Source: JAJXWB01 sp037044955
GTDB taxonomy: Bacteria > Pseudomonadota > Alphaproteobacteria > Rhizobiales > Beijerinckiaceae
Reading direction: 5' to 3'
NCBI GenBank assembly: GCA_037044955.1
Contig: JBAOHX010000005.1
Span: 186,001-250,000, forward strand
DNA length: 64,000 bases
The notes under the pieces were generated by a model, which was not told the origin of the DNA, did not search any database, and saw only the letters and a list, made by a program, of their open reading frames with translations. Shown here piece after piece: positions 9,497 through 18,966 of this stretch; positions within the stretch are counted from its first letter, which is position 1; the number at the start of each line of letters is the position of its first letter. A program made the translations under genes and the position numbers.

Positions 9497-10569
9497 TCAC
9501 AGGCGCGCGCCCGTCTTTCCGTCGAAGAGATGCACCGCGTCGGCGGGGATGGCGAGATGGTGCGTCTCGCCCGATGGCGCATTGTGCGCGGCCGGCAGCG
9601 CGACGGTGAAATCGCCGCCCGCGACACGACCGTGCACGAGTTGGCCGAGGCCGAGCTCCTCGACGAGTTCGAGAATGAAGAGCAGGCCGGCTCCGTCGCT
9701 GGAGAAAGTCACGCGCTCCGGCCGCACGCCCGCTTTCACCTGCGCGCCGACGGGCGGGCCGAAATGCGCGGGATCGTAGGCGAGTTCGCCGCCGCCGTTC
9801 AGCCGCAGGACGCCGGGCCTTTCGACGATTCCATCGAGAAAGTTCATCGGCGGCGAGCCCGAGAAAGCCGGCGACGAAGACGCTGGCGGGACGTTCGTAG
9901 AGTTCGAGCGGCGCGCCAACCTGTTCGACGCGGCCGGCGTTCATGACGACGAGCATGTCGGCAAGCGTCATCGCTTCGAGCTGGTCGTGCGTGACATAGA
10001 TCGACGTCGTCTTGAGGCGGCGCTGCAGCTTGCGAAATCTCGATGCGCATTTGTACGCGCAACTTTGCGTCCAAGTTCGATAGCGGTTCGTCAAACAAGA
10101 ACACGGCGGGCTTGCGCACGATGGCGCGGCCCATGGCGACGCGCTGGCGCTGACCGCCGGACAACTGGCGCGGCTTGCGCTTCAGCATCTCGTCGTTGAG
10201 CTCGAGAATTTTCGCCGCCTCGTTCACGCGCGCGAGAATCTCGGGCTCGGGCGTCTTCAGGTTGCGCAGCCCATAGGCCATGTTGTCGTAGACGCTCATG
10301 TGCGGATAGAGCGCGTAATTCTGGAACACCATGGCGATGTCGCGATCCATGGGCTCGATCTTGTTGACGACGCGGTCGCCGATCGAGATGGCGCCGTCGC
10401 TGATCGTCTCCAGCCCGGCGATCATGCGCAGCAACGTCGACTTGCCGCAGCCCGACGGCCCGACGAGCACGCAGAAGCCGCCGTCCGGCACGGCGAAGGA
10501 CACGCCCTTCACGGCGGTGAAGCCGCCGGGATAGGTCTTGAAGACCTGGTCGAGGAGGACGCTCGCCAT
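9497..10569 (-). CDS. ugpC: ABC transporter ATPase, UgpC type, two frame breaks
   Basis: This is the cytoplasmic ATPase of a sn-glycerol-3-phosphate-type importer. Seen: Walker A GPSGCGKST, Q-loop NYALYPHMSV, signature LSGGQRQRVAMGRAI, Walker B VFLFDEPLSNLDAKLR, switch histidine in YVTHDQ, and a C-terminal OB-fold domain with GVRPERV. Breaks at about 10030 and 9859 shift the frame twice by +1. With both single bases removed the length is exactly 356 aa, the usual UgpC size. It is the last gene of the ugpBAEC operon. Confidence 0.93.
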
Positions 10570-10570
10570 T

Positions 10571-11425
10571 CTATTTCTCCGTCTCGACCAGACCCTTGAC
10601 GAACAGCTTCTGCATCAGCACGACGACGAGCACCGGCGGCAGCATGGCGAGCACGGCGGTGGCCATGGCGAGCTGCCATTCGGTCAGCGCGTCCTGCACG
10701 GCGACGATCTTCTTGATGCCGATGACGATGGTCTGCATGTCGTCGCGCGTGGTGATGAGCAGCGGCCAGAGGTACTGGTTCCAGCCGTAGATGAAGAGAA
10801 TGACGAAGAGCGCCGCGATGTTGGTGCGCGAGAGCGGCAGCAGAACGTCCTTGAAGAATCGCAACGGGCCGGCGGCGTCGATCTTCGCGGCTTCGAGCAA
10901 TTCGTCCGGCACGGTCATGAAGAACTGGCGAAACAGCAGCGTCGCGGTGGCCGATGCGATCAGCGGCACTGAGAGGCCGGTGTAGGTGTCGAGCAGGCCG
11001 AGGTCGGCGACGATCTTGTAGGTCGGATAGATGCGCACCTCGACCGGGAACATCAGCGTGAGAAAGATCAGCCAGAAGGCCGCCATGCGGAAGGGGAAGC
11101 GGAAGTAGACGATGGCGTAGGCCGAAACAAGCGAGATCGCGATCTTGCCGACGGCGATGACGACGGCCGAGACGGCCGAGTTCAAGAGCATGGTCGCGAC
11201 ATGCGCGCGCGTCGTCTTGCCGGTTCCCTCGAACAATACGCGGCTGTAGTTCTCGAGGAGATGCGGCCCCGGCGTCAGGCCGAGCTGGCCGTTGGCGATC
11301 GTCGAAGCGTCCCAGGTCGAGGCGACGAAGGCCATGTAGACGGGGAAGACGATCACGATCACGCCCGCGATCAGGATGAGATGCGCGACGATGTTTCCGA
11401 AGGGGCGGTTCTCGACCATCAGCAA
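10571..11425 (-). CDS. ugpE: ABC transporter permease, UgpE type
   Basis: This is a 284-aa inner-membrane permease with an N-terminal helix and the MalG-type EAA loop (ELLEAAKIDAAGPLRFFKDVLLPLS) that docks on the ATPase. It pairs with the upstream permease ugpA and ends one base before ugpC. Similarity of the gene set to ugpBAEC suggests glycerol-3-phosphate or its diesters as substrate, although related sugar transporters share this architecture. Confidence 0.9.
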   Translation of the reverse strand: MLMVENRPFGNIVAHLILIAGVIVIVFPVYMAFVASTWDASTIANGQLGLTPGPHLLENYSRVLFEGTGKTTRAHVATMLLNSAVSAVVIAVGKIAISLVSAYAIVYFRFPFRMAAFWLIFLTLMFPVEVRIYPTYKIVADLGLLDTYTGLSVPLIASATATLLFRQFFMTVPDELLEAAKIDAAGPLRFFKDVLLPLSRTNIAALFVILFIYGWNQYLWPLLITTRDDMQTIVIGIKKIVAVQDALTEWQLAMATAVLAMLPPVLVVVLMQKLFVKGLVETEK

Positions 11426-11435
11426 GGCTCCCGCA

Positions 11436-12317
11436 TCAATAGGTCACCTTGCGCTCGACGTAGCGGAACTGGATCGAGGTCAGCGCGATCACGATGACCA
11501 TGAGAATGACGGATTGCGCGTTCGAGCCACCGAGATCGCCGCCGAGGCGACCGTCGGAAAACACCTTGTAGACGAGCGTCTCCGTCGCCTTGGCGGGACC
11601 GCCGCCGGTCACCGCGTCGATAATGCCGAGCGTGTCGAAGAAGACGTAGACGATGTTGACGACGACGAGGAAGAAGGTCGTCGGCGAGAGCAGCGGAAAG
11701 ACGATGGTCCAGAAGCGGCGCGCGGGGCGCGCGCCGTCGATCGCCGCCGCCTCGATCAGCGATTTCGGGATGGCCTGAAGGCCCGCGAGGAAGAACAGGA
11801 AATTGTAGCTGATCTGCTTCCACACGGCGGCGATGACGACGAGCGTCATCGCCTGCGATCCGTCGAGCGTCGGGTTCCAGTCTATGCCCATGCGCTTCAC
11901 GCCATGCGCGAAATAGCCGAGCGAGGGCTGGAACAGAAAGACCCAGATGACGCCGGCGACCGCGGGCGCGACCGCATAGGGCCACACGAGCAGCGTCTGG
12001 TAGGCAGTCTTGCCGCGGATGCCGCGGTCGGCCTGCACCGCGAGCAGCAGCGCGATCGACAGTGACGCGACGGTGACGGCGATCGCGAATATCGCGGTCA
12101 CGCCCATGGAATGAAAATAATAAGGGTCTGCGAAGAGCGACCGGTAGTTTTCGAGGCCGACGAAATTCGAGGTCGTGCCGAAGGCGTCCTGGATGAAGAA
12201 GCTCTCCTTCACCGCCTGCGAGGCCGGCCAGTAGAAGAAGACGAGCGTGATGGCGAGCTGGGGGGCGACCAGCAGGTAAGGCAGCAGCTTGTTGGAGAAG
12301 GTCGCGCGTTTTTCCAT
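11436..12317 (-). CDS. ugpA: ABC transporter permease, UgpA type
   Basis: This is a 293-aa permease of the MalF/UgpA family. The N-terminal helix YLLVAPQLAITLVFFYWPA is typical. The EAA loop appears as LIEAAAIDGARPARRFWTIVFPLLSPTTF. It is ten bases upstream of ugpE. It is separated from ugpB by a 205-base intergenic repeat element, so the transcript carries a strong structured spacer between the binding protein and the permeases. Confidence 0.9.
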   Translation of the reverse strand: MEKRATFSNKLLPYLLVAPQLAITLVFFYWPASQAVKESFFIQDAFGTTSNFVGLENYRSLFADPYYFHSMGVTAIFAIAVTVASLSIALLLAVQADRGIRGKTAYQTLLVWPYAVAPAVAGVIWVFLFQPSLGYFAHGVKRMGIDWNPTLDGSQAMTLVVIAAVWKQISYNFLFFLAGLQAIPKSLIEAAAIDGARPARRFWTIVFPLLSPTTFFLVVVNIVYVFFDTLGIIDAVTGGGPAKATETLVYKVFSDGRLGGDLGGSNAQSVILMVIVIALTSIQFRYVERKVTY

Positions 12318-12330
12318 GGGGGGTCCGCTT

Positions 12331-12514
12331 CTGACCCTCTCCCGTATCTGGTCGAGGCCGGCAACAGCCGACTTCGTACCTGCGGGAGAGGGTGGCCCTC
12401 GCTTCAGCGAAGGTCGGGTGAGGGCGCCGCGACTGCCACGAACGCTTGGGAAACGACGCGTCCCTCATCCGTCGCGCGTTCCGCGCGACACCTTCTCCCG
12501 CTAGCGGGAGAAGG
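12331..12514. repeat. Dispersed intergenic palindromic repeat, family B copy 1
   Basis: The element fills the ugpB-ugpA gap. It has short inverted repeats built on CCTCTCCCG / CGGGAGAGGGTGGCC, then GGTGAGGG / CCCTCATCCGTC, and ends with CACCTTCTCCCG / CGGGAGAAGG. The same ordered blocks occur at 48717-48897, and related ones at 47500-47645. Inside it, CGGCAACAGCCGACTT appears in inverted orientation relative to the 48.7-kb copy. This kind of element is usual between alphaproteobacterial genes. Confidence 0.8.
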
Positions 12515-12522
12515 AATGAACC

Positions 12523-13827
12523 TCACTTCCCCGCCGTCCGTTCGAACTGGCGCAGCATGGCGTCGCCGCGCGTCACCGCGTCGTCGAGCGCCTGCTTGGC
12601 GGTCTTCTTGCCGGCGAGCGCCTGTTCGATCTCCTCGGACCAGACGTCGCGCATCTGCACCATGTTGCCGAAGCGCAGGCCGCGCGAATTCTCGGTCGGC
12701 TCCTTGTTGGTCAGCTCCAGCAGCGGAACCTCGAGAATCGGATTGTCCTTGTAGAAGCCCTCTTCCTTCACCTTGGCGTAGGCGGCCTTGGTGATCGGCA
12801 GATAGCCGGACTTCTTGTGCAGTTCGATCTGGCGATCGGTTTCTGACAGGAAGCTCAGGAACTTCGCGACGCCCTTGTATTCGTCGGCGCTCTTTCCGCC
12901 CATCACCCAGAGCGACGCGCCGCCGATGATGGAATTCTGCGGCGCGCCGGCGACATCGGAGTAATAGGGCATCGCCGCCGCCGTATAGGCGAATTTCGCA
13001 TTGGCCTTCACGTTGCCGTAGAAGCCGATCGAGGTCAGGAAGATCGGGCATTCGCCCGACGTGAAGCGCCCTTCGCCGCTATTGGCGCGGCCCGAATAAT
13101 CGTAGGTCTTGTCCTTCTGCAGCTCGGCGAGCGTCGACAGGAATTTCACATGCAGCGGGGAGTTGAATTTCAACTGCGTGTCAAAACCGTCGAGCCCGTT
13201 CGCCTTCGTGCCGATCGGAACGTTGTGCCAGGCCGAGAACTGCTCGATGAGCGCCCAGGGCGCCCAGGCGTTGGACAGGCCGCAGGTGGGCGAGGTCGCG
13301 TGCAGTTTCTTGGCGGCGTCGAAAACCTCCGGCCAGGTCTTCAGCTTGCCGGCGTCGACGCCGGCCTTCTCCAGCGCGTCCTTGTTGAGCCACATCACCA
13401 TCGAGGAGGAATTGAAGGGAAACGACAGCATCTCCCCCTTGATCGTCGAGTAATAGCCGGTGATCGTCGGCAGATAGGCCTTGGGATCGAATTTCTCGCC
13501 GGTCTCGGCCATCAGCTGGTAGACCGGCTTCACCGCGCCCTTGGCGGCCATCATAGTCGCGGTGCCGACTTCGAACACCTGCATGATGTGCGGCGCCTGG
13601 CCGGCGCGGAACGCGGCTATGCCGGCGTTCATCGTGTCGGCGTAGCCGCCCTTGTAGACCGGCGTCACCTTGTAGTCGGCCTGCGCGGCGTTGAAGTCGT
13701 TGGCCAGCTTGACGATGAGATCGTTGTTGGCGCCCGTCATGGCGTGCCACCACTGGATTTCCGTGGCGGCCAGCGCCGGCAGGCTTGCGCCGCAAAGCAG
13801 GGATGCGGCCAAGGCGAAGCGTTTCAT
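12523..13827 (-). CDS. ugpB: Periplasmic substrate-binding protein, UgpB type
   Basis: This is a 434-aa extracellular solute-binding protein with a clear signal peptide (MKRFALAASLLCGASLPALA). Family segments include IQWWHAMTGANND near the N-terminus, LVFPFNSSS-like LSFPFNSSSMVMWLNKD, and GGASLWVMGGK. It captures glycerol-3-phosphate-like substrates for the ugpAEC permease encoded downstream. The start has AGGGAG upstream. First gene of the operon. Confidence 0.92.
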   Translation of the reverse strand: MKRFALAASLLCGASLPALAATEIQWWHAMTGANNDLIVKLANDFNAAQADYKVTPVYKGGYADTMNAGIAAFRAGQAPHIMQVFEVGTATMMAAKGAVKPVYQLMAETGEKFDPKAYLPTITGYYSTIKGEMLSFPFNSSSMVMWLNKDALEKAGVDAGKLKTWPEVFDAAKKLHATSPTCGLSNAWAPWALIEQFSAWHNVPIGTKANGLDGFDTQLKFNSPLHVKFLSTLAELQKDKTYDYSGRANSGEGRFTSGECPIFLTSIGFYGNVKANAKFAYTAAAMPYYSDVAGAPQNSIIGGASLWVMGGKSADEYKGVAKFLSFLSETDRQIELHKKSGYLPITKAAYAKVKEEGFYKDNPILEVPLLELTNKEPTENSRGLRFGNMVQMRDVWSEEIEQALAGKKTAKQALDDAVTRGDAMLRQFERTAGK

Positions 13828-13852
13828 GAACAGGCTCCCTAGTGTCTCGACG

Positions 13853-13874
13853 GGGCGGCTTCTATCGGCCGCCC
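13853..13874. other. GC-rich hairpin upstream of ugpB
   Basis: GGGCGGC and GCCGCCC form a 7-bp stem around eight bases, between the GMC oxidoreductase stop and the ugpB start. There is no T-run. It may attenuate read-through from the upstream gene or be part of the ugp leader. Confidence 0.35.
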
Positions 13875-13933
13875 TCTTCAGGTTCGTGACATATTCATGA
13901 CCGAGCGACGACGGCCCGGCAAGTGCGCGCGCC

Positions 13934-15527
13934 TCAGGCGGCGCGAATCAGATCCGCCGCCTTTTCGCCGATCATCATGGTCGGCGCATTGGTGTTGCCG
14001 CCGATCAGCGTCGGCATGATCGAGGCGTCGACGACGCGCAGGCCCTCGAGCCCGTGCACGCGCAATTGCGCGTCGACGACGGCGGTCGCGGGATCGGGGC
14101 CCATCATGCACGTGCCGACGGGGTGATAGACCGTATCGACGCGCCGGCGCAGGAAGTCGCGTATCTGGTCGTCGCTCTCCACGCCCGCGCTGAACATCTC
14201 GCCCGTCGCCTGCGACTTCAGCGCCGGCGCCTCCATGATGCGGCGCGTCAGCTTGAAGCCGGCGACCATGGCCTCGAGATCCTCGACCTCGCCGAGGAAG
14301 TTCGGATCGATCAACGGCGCCGCCGTCGGATCGGCGCTGGCCAGCGTCACGGCGCCACGGCTCTTGGGACGCAGCAGGCAGACATGGCAGGAGAAGCCGT
14401 GGCCCAGATGCATTTTTCGCGCATGGTCGTCGACGGTGGCGACGACGAAATGCAATTGCACGTCGGGAATGTCGAGGTCGGGCCGCGTCTTCAGGAAGCC
14501 GCCGGCCTCCGCGAAATTCGTCGAGACGACGCCGGTGCGTTCGCGACGGTAGCGGCTGATCTCGCCGATCATCTTCCACGCGCCGCGCAGGCTGTAGCCG
14601 ACGGTCTCCAGCGAATTGGTGCGGTAGTTGAGGATCGCGTCGGGATGGTCCTGCAGATTGGCGCCGACGCCCGGCAGGTTGTGCAGCGGCGTCACGCCGA
14701 CCTTCTGCAGCGCCGCGGCTTCGCCGACGCCCGACAGCATGAGAAGCTGCGGCGTGCCGAAAGCGCCGGCGGCGACGATGACCTCGCGGCGCGCGCGCAC
14801 CGTCTTCGTCTGGCCGCCGATGCGGATTTCCGCGCCGATCGCGCGCCTGCCGTCGAACAATATCTTGAGAATCTGCGCGCCGGTCTGCACCGACAGGTTC
14901 GGACGCTTGCCGATGTAGGGATGAATGTAGGCGCGCGCGGCGCTGCAGCGCTCGCCGTTGATCTGCGTCACCTGATAGACGCCGCAGCCTTCCTGCCTGG
15001 CGCCATTGAAATCCGAGGTCAGCGGCAACTGGCATTCGCGCACGGCGTCCAGGAACTTCTGCTGGAACGGATTGCCGGTGCGCAGCTCCGCCACGTTGAG
15101 CGGCCCGCCCTTGCCGTGGAATTCGTCCGCATGCGTCTCGTTGTTCTCGGACTTGCTGGAAGTAGGGCAGGACGTCCGCGTAGGACCAGCCGGGATTTCC
15201 GAGCGCCGCCCAGTGATCGTAATCCCAGGCGTGGCCGCGGATGTAGACCATGGCGTTGATGCCGGAGGAGCCGCCGAGCGTCTTGCCGCGCGGCTGATAG
15301 CCGCGCCGCCCGCCAAGGCCCTTCTGCGGCGTCGTCTCGTAGGCCCAGTTCCGGATCTTGCGCGGCAACATCGCGGCGGCCGCCAGCGGCGTCCAGATCA
15401 TCCAGTGCTTGCCGTCGTCGCCCGCCTCGAACAGGCCGACGCTGGTCCCGGGGTCTTCGCTCAAGCGGCCCGCGACCGCGCATCCGCCAGACCCGCCGCC
15501 GAGGACGATGAAATCGAACTCTTCCAC
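13934..15527 (-). CDS. GMC-family FAD oxidoreductase (choline/alcohol dehydrogenase type), frame break near 15155
   Basis: The protein begins with the FAD-binding dinucleotide fold FIVLGGGSGGCAVAGRLSED, then GGSSGINAMVYIRGHAWDYDHW (GMC signature 1). The C-terminal part has GVGANLQDHPDAIL, YHPVGTCMMGPDPATAVVDAQLRVHGLEGLRVVDASIMPT and GGNTNAPTMMIGEKAADLI. Removing one base at about 15155 joins PYFQ to KSENNETHADEF and gives 530 aa, a normal length. The family oxidises alcohols such as choline; the exact substrate is not readable. It shares its strand with ugpB, about 100 bases ahead of it. Confidence 0.88.
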
Positions 15528-15652
15528 GATCCGCCTCCCTTGTGGTTTAGCAATAAACTATATGGATTTCAGCTCTACGGGAACCCTTTCGTCGCCGCGT
15601 TGCCATTTCCCGGCGCTCCCGGCAGGATCGCGGCCGCAAACGGAGACGAAGC

Positions 15653-16174
15653 ATGACGCCCCTGGTTCTGACGCTGATTGGCGACGACAAGCCCGGCCTC
15701 GTCAACGCCGCGTCCGAAACGGTGGCGGCGCATGGCGGCACCTGGCTCGAAAGCCGGCTGGCGCGGCTTGCCGGCAAGTTCGCGGGCATCGTGCTGATCG
15801 CCGCGCCGGACGAGCGGGCGAACGAACTGGTCGAGCGGCTGCGCGCGCTGGAGAGCGCCGGCCTCAAGGTCGCCGTCGAGCGCGGCGCGGCGCAGGCGGC
15901 GCCCGCCGCCGGCGCACGCCATCTCGACATCGAGATCGTCGGCCACGAGCGGCCGGGCATCGTGCGCGACCTGACGCAGACGCTGAAGAACCTCGGCGCG
16001 AACATCGAGGAATTCTCCAGCGGAGTCGAAAGCGCCGCCTTCACCGGCGCGGAAATGTTCCGCGCCAAAATCCGCGTGGGACTGCCGGACACATTGTCGC
16101 CGGCCGAACTGAGGCGCACGCTGGAGCGGCTCGCCGGCGAGATCATGGTCGATCTCACGCTGCGCGACGATTGA
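15653..16174 (+). CDS. GcvR-like protein with two ACT domains
   Basis: This is a 173-aa protein with two ACT-type halves, LVLTLIGDDKPGLVNAASETV and HLDIEIVGHERPGIVRDLTQ. This arrangement is that of the glycine-cleavage regulator GcvR family. In E. coli GcvR antagonises GcvA, but no gcv genes are in this window, so the regulatory target is unknown. It is divergent from the GMC oxidoreductase and followed by two strong hairpins. Confidence 0.8.
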   Translation: MTPLVLTLIGDDKPGLVNAASETVAAHGGTWLESRLARLAGKFAGIVLIAAPDERANELVERLRALESAGLKVAVERGAAQAAPAAGARHLDIEIVGHERPGIVRDLTQTLKNLGANIEEFSSGVESAAFTGAEMFRAKIRVGLPDTLSPAELRRTLERLAGEIMVDLTLRDD

Positions 16175-16181
16175 AGCGCCA

Positions 16182-16229
16182 GATCAGCCTGCATTCGAGC
16201 GGAACCGCTCGAATGCAGAAAAGCTGATC
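16182..16229. terminator. Long perfect inverted repeat after the GcvR-like gene
   Basis: An inner 14-bp stem, CTGCATTCGAGCGG / CCGCTCGAATGCAG, with a two-base centre is flanked by an outer 7-bp repeat GATCAGC / GCTGATC. It begins eight bases after the GcvR-like stop codon. It is probably a terminator or mRNA 3'-end stabiliser. The missing T-run makes Rho-independent termination uncertain. Confidence 0.5.
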
Positions 16230-16241
16230 GACTTGAGGGTT

Positions 16242-16264
16242 CAGAGCGCGCGGCGCGCGCTCTG
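16242..16264. other. Second GC-rich hairpin ahead of PBP1A
   Basis: CAGAGCGCGC and GCGCGCTCTG form a 10-bp stem with a three-base loop, immediately after the previous inverted repeat and just before a CtrA-type box. It could insulate the PBP1A promoter from upstream transcription. Confidence 0.4.
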
Positions 16265-16277
16265 GCCGTCCAAACAC

Positions 16278-16292
16278 TTAACCGGCCCTTAA
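16278..16292. promoter_or_regulatory. Candidate CtrA-binding box upstream of PBP1A
   Basis: The sequence is exactly TTAA, seven bases (CCGGCCC), TTAA, which is the full CtrA consensus TTAA-N7-TTAA of alphaproteobacteria. It lies 53 bases before the PBP1A start codon. CtrA is the cell-cycle response regulator, so this would tie a septal/elongation peptidoglycan synthase to the cell cycle. Exact full sites are rare in DNA this GC-rich, but binding is not shown. Confidence 0.55.
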
Positions 16293-16344
16293 TCCGCCTT
16301 CGTTACTGCTCATCAACGCCGTCTCGACAGGGCGAAGGACGGAC

Positions 16345-18660
16345 ATGTGGGGCATTGGCGGACGCAAGAAGAAGCCTGAACGCGGCGAGCGCCGGGAACC
16401 GGGCTTCGACGATCCGCGCGGCGAGGCCCTGCGCGCCGAGCCCGACGACCGGATCGCAAGCGGACGCAAGGGCAGACGCCCCGCCGACGGACGCCGCGAA
16501 CCGCGCCTGAGCACGGACGGCGACTTGCGCGCCGATCCGCGGGAGAGATCTGTGGGCCGCAGGAATGGCGAGGGCGAGAAGGGCGGGCGCGCGAAGGCGC
16601 GGCGCAGACGGCGCTCGCGCTCGCTCGTCGGCCAGCTTCTGTACTGGGTGCTGGTGCTCGGCGTCTGGGGCGCGATCGCGACGACCGGCGTCTTCGCCTA
16701 TTACGCCGCGCAACTGCCGCCGATCGACCAGCTCGCCGTGCCGAAGCGCCCGCCGAACATCGCCATCCTCGGCATCGACGGCGAGGTGCTCGCCAATCGC
16801 GGCGACACGGGCGGCCCCGCCATCCGGCTCGCCGAACTGCCGCCCTATCTGCCGAAGGCCTTCATCGCCATCGAGGACCGGCGCTTCTACGCGCATTGGG
16901 GCATCGACCCGATGGGCATCGGCCGCGCGCTCGTCTCGAATGTCCTGAAGCGCGGCGGCGGCATGCAGGGCGGCTCGACGCTGACGCAGCAGCTCGCGAA
17001 AAATCTGTTCCTGACGCAGGAGCGCACGTTCAGCCGCAAGATCCAGGAGGCGATCCTCGCGCTGTGGCTGGAGCGGCGATACTCGAAGGACCAGATTCTC
17101 GAACTCTATCTCAACCGCGTCTATTTCGGCTCCGGCGCCTATGGCGTGGAAGCGGCGAGCCAGCGCTATTTCGGTCACGGCGCGCGGCAGGCGACGCTGG
17201 GCGAATCGGCCATTCTGGCGGGCCTGATGAAGGCGCCGACCAAGCTCGCGCCCAACCGCAATCCCGAAGGGGCGAACGAGCGCGCCACGCAGGTCATCAC
17301 CGCGATGGCGCAGGAAGGCCACATCACCGAGGCGATGGCGAAAGTCGCCCTCGCGCGCCCCGCGACGGCGCAGCGCGACACGGGCGGCGCGTCGATCAAC
17401 TATGCCGCCGACTACGTGATGGACGCGCTCAACGACACGGTCGGCGCGATCGACGAGGATCTCGTCGTCACCACCACGCTCTCGGGCGAGATGCAGAAGG
17501 CGGCCGAGCAGGCGCTGAACGAGGAGCTCGACAAGAAGGGCGCGAAATTCGGCGTCAGCCAGGGCGCGGTCGTCTCGCTCGACCCGAACGGCGCGATCCG
17601 CGCGCTGGTCGGCGGACGCAATTACGCCGAAAGCCAGTTCAATCGCGCCGTGGCCGCCAAGCGCCAGCCGGGCTCGGCCTTCAAGCCCTTCGTCTATCTG
17701 GCCGCGCTCGAACGCGGGCTGACGCCCGAAACATTGCGCGAGGACGGGCCGATCAACGTGAAGGGCTGGCGGCCCGAGAACTACAGCCGCGAATATTTCG
17801 GGCCTGTGACGCTGACCAACGCGCTCGCGCTGTCGCTGAACACGGTCGCCGTGAAGCTCGGCCTCGAAGTCGGTCCGAAGGCGGTCGTGGCGACCGCCCA
17901 TCGCCTCGGCATCCAGTCGGAACTGCAGCCCAACGCCTCGATCGCGCTCGGCACGAGCGAGGTGACGCCGCTGGAGCTGGTCAGCGCCTACGCGCCCTTC
18001 GCCAACGGCGGCATCGGCGTGCAGGCGCACATCATCACGCGCGTGCGCACCGCCGACGGCAAGCTGCTCTACCAGCGGCGCGGCTCGTCGAACGGCCGGC
18101 TGATCGAGCCGCAATACGTGGCGATGATGAACGCCATGATGGAAGAGACGCTGCTGACCGGCACGGCGAAGAAGGCGGCGCTGCCGGGCTGGCAGGCGGC
18201 CGGCAAGACCGGCACGAGCCAGGATTTCCGCGACGCCTGGTTCGTCGGCTACACCAGCGCGCTGGTGACCGGCGTGTGGCTCGGCAACGACGATTCCTCG
18301 GCGACCAAGCACGCGTCGGGCGGCAATCTGCCGGTCGAAGTGTGGAGCAGGTTCATGCGCGCGGCGCTGAAGAACCAGCCCGTCGCGGCGCTGCCAGGCG
18401 GCGCGTGGCGGCCGGCCAACCTGCCGACGCCGCCGTCGGGCATTCCCGTGGCGCGCGGCGGCCCCGATCCGGCAGGGCCGTCGGCATCGCCCGCCGCGCC
18501 GCCGTCGGCGCGCACGGCGGGCCAGCCGACGCAACTCGGCCGCGCCCGCACGCGCGCCGTGGACGATCTGCTGCCGCCCGGCGATGTCGGCGAATTGTCC
18601 GCGGCGCGAGAAGCCGCGCCGCGCGAGAAGAACTTCCTCGAAAAGCTGTTCGGCGGCTGA
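16345..18660 (+). CDS. mrcA: Class A penicillin-binding protein 1A
   Basis: This bifunctional peptidoglycan synthase is anchored in the inner membrane. The N-terminus is a charged cytoplasmic tail of about 95 residues rich in Arg/Asp, then one membrane span (LLYWVLVLGVWGAIATTGVF). The glycosyltransferase domain has IEDRRFYAHWGIDPMGIGRA, GGSTLTQQLAKNLFL and RKIQEAILALWLERRYSKDQ. The transpeptidase has the SxxK motif QPGSAFKPF (Ser about 444) and KTGTSQDF. The C-terminus is Pro/Ala-rich. At 771 aa it is of usual size. The start has GAAGGA upstream. Confidence 0.93.
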   Translation: MWGIGGRKKKPERGERREPGFDDPRGEALRAEPDDRIASGRKGRRPADGRREPRLSTDGDLRADPRERSVGRRNGEGEKGGRAKARRRRRSRSLVGQLLYWVLVLGVWGAIATTGVFAYYAAQLPPIDQLAVPKRPPNIAILGIDGEVLANRGDTGGPAIRLAELPPYLPKAFIAIEDRRFYAHWGIDPMGIGRALVSNVLKRGGGMQGGSTLTQQLAKNLFLTQERTFSRKIQEAILALWLERRYSKDQILELYLNRVYFGSGAYGVEAASQRYFGHGARQATLGESAILAGLMKAPTKLAPNRNPEGANERATQVITAMAQEGHITEAMAKVALARPATAQRDTGGASINYAADYVMDALNDTVGAIDEDLVVTTTLSGEMQKAAEQALNEELDKKGAKFGVSQGAVVSLDPNGAIRALVGGRNYAESQFNRAVAAKRQPGSAFKPFVYLAALERGLTPETLREDGPINVKGWRPENYSREYFGPVTLTNALALSLNTVAVKLGLEVGPKAVVATAHRLGIQSELQPNASIALGTSEVTPLELVSAYAPFANGGIGVQAHIITRVRTADGKLLYQRRGSSNGRLIEPQYVAMMNAMMEETLLTGTAKKAALPGWQAAGKTGTSQDFRDAWFVGYTSALVTGVWLGNDDSSATKHASGGNLPVEVWSRFMRAALKNQPVAALPGGAWRPANLPTPPSGIPVARGGPDPAGPSASPAAPPSARTAGQPTQLGRARTRAVDDLLPPGDVGELSAAREAAPREKNFLEKLFGG

Positions 18661-18671
18661 GCCCCGAAAGT

Positions 18672-18917
18672 TTAGTGCACGCTCACCGTCTGGAGCTGGT
18701 TTTCCCAGGCGCTGGCGATCGCCGTGTCGCGGGAATCGGCGAGCACGATCGGCGCGCCTTCGGCCGACAGCAGCGCGAACAGCTTGAGGCCGGGCTGCAG
18801 TTCGTCGGCCTGCGGAAACAACCGCTTCACGTCGTCGCTGGTCATCTCGCGGACATAGGCGACCTGACCCGCGCCGAGCTTGGCGAATTGTTCGGGGGTA
18901 AAGGGCGATTGGGTCAT
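18672..18917 (-). CDS. DUF1150 family protein
   Basis: This is an 81-aa protein with the DUF1150 pattern: LGAGQVAYVREMTSDDVKRLFPQA and LKLFALLSAEGAPIVLADSRD. The family is small, restricted mainly to alphaproteobacteria, and of unknown biochemical role. The gene lies 49 bases after hsp20 on the same strand, a pairing I recognise from other members of the order, so a stress-related role is plausible. Confidence 0.85.
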   Translation of the reverse strand: MTQSPFTPEQFAKLGAGQVAYVREMTSDDVKRLFPQADELQPGLKLFALLSAEGAPIVLADSRDTAIASAWENQLQTVSVH

Positions 18918-18966
18918 CTTACTCTCCTTGCGGCCCTATTGGGCCCGCTCATCTCCCCGCCGAGAA

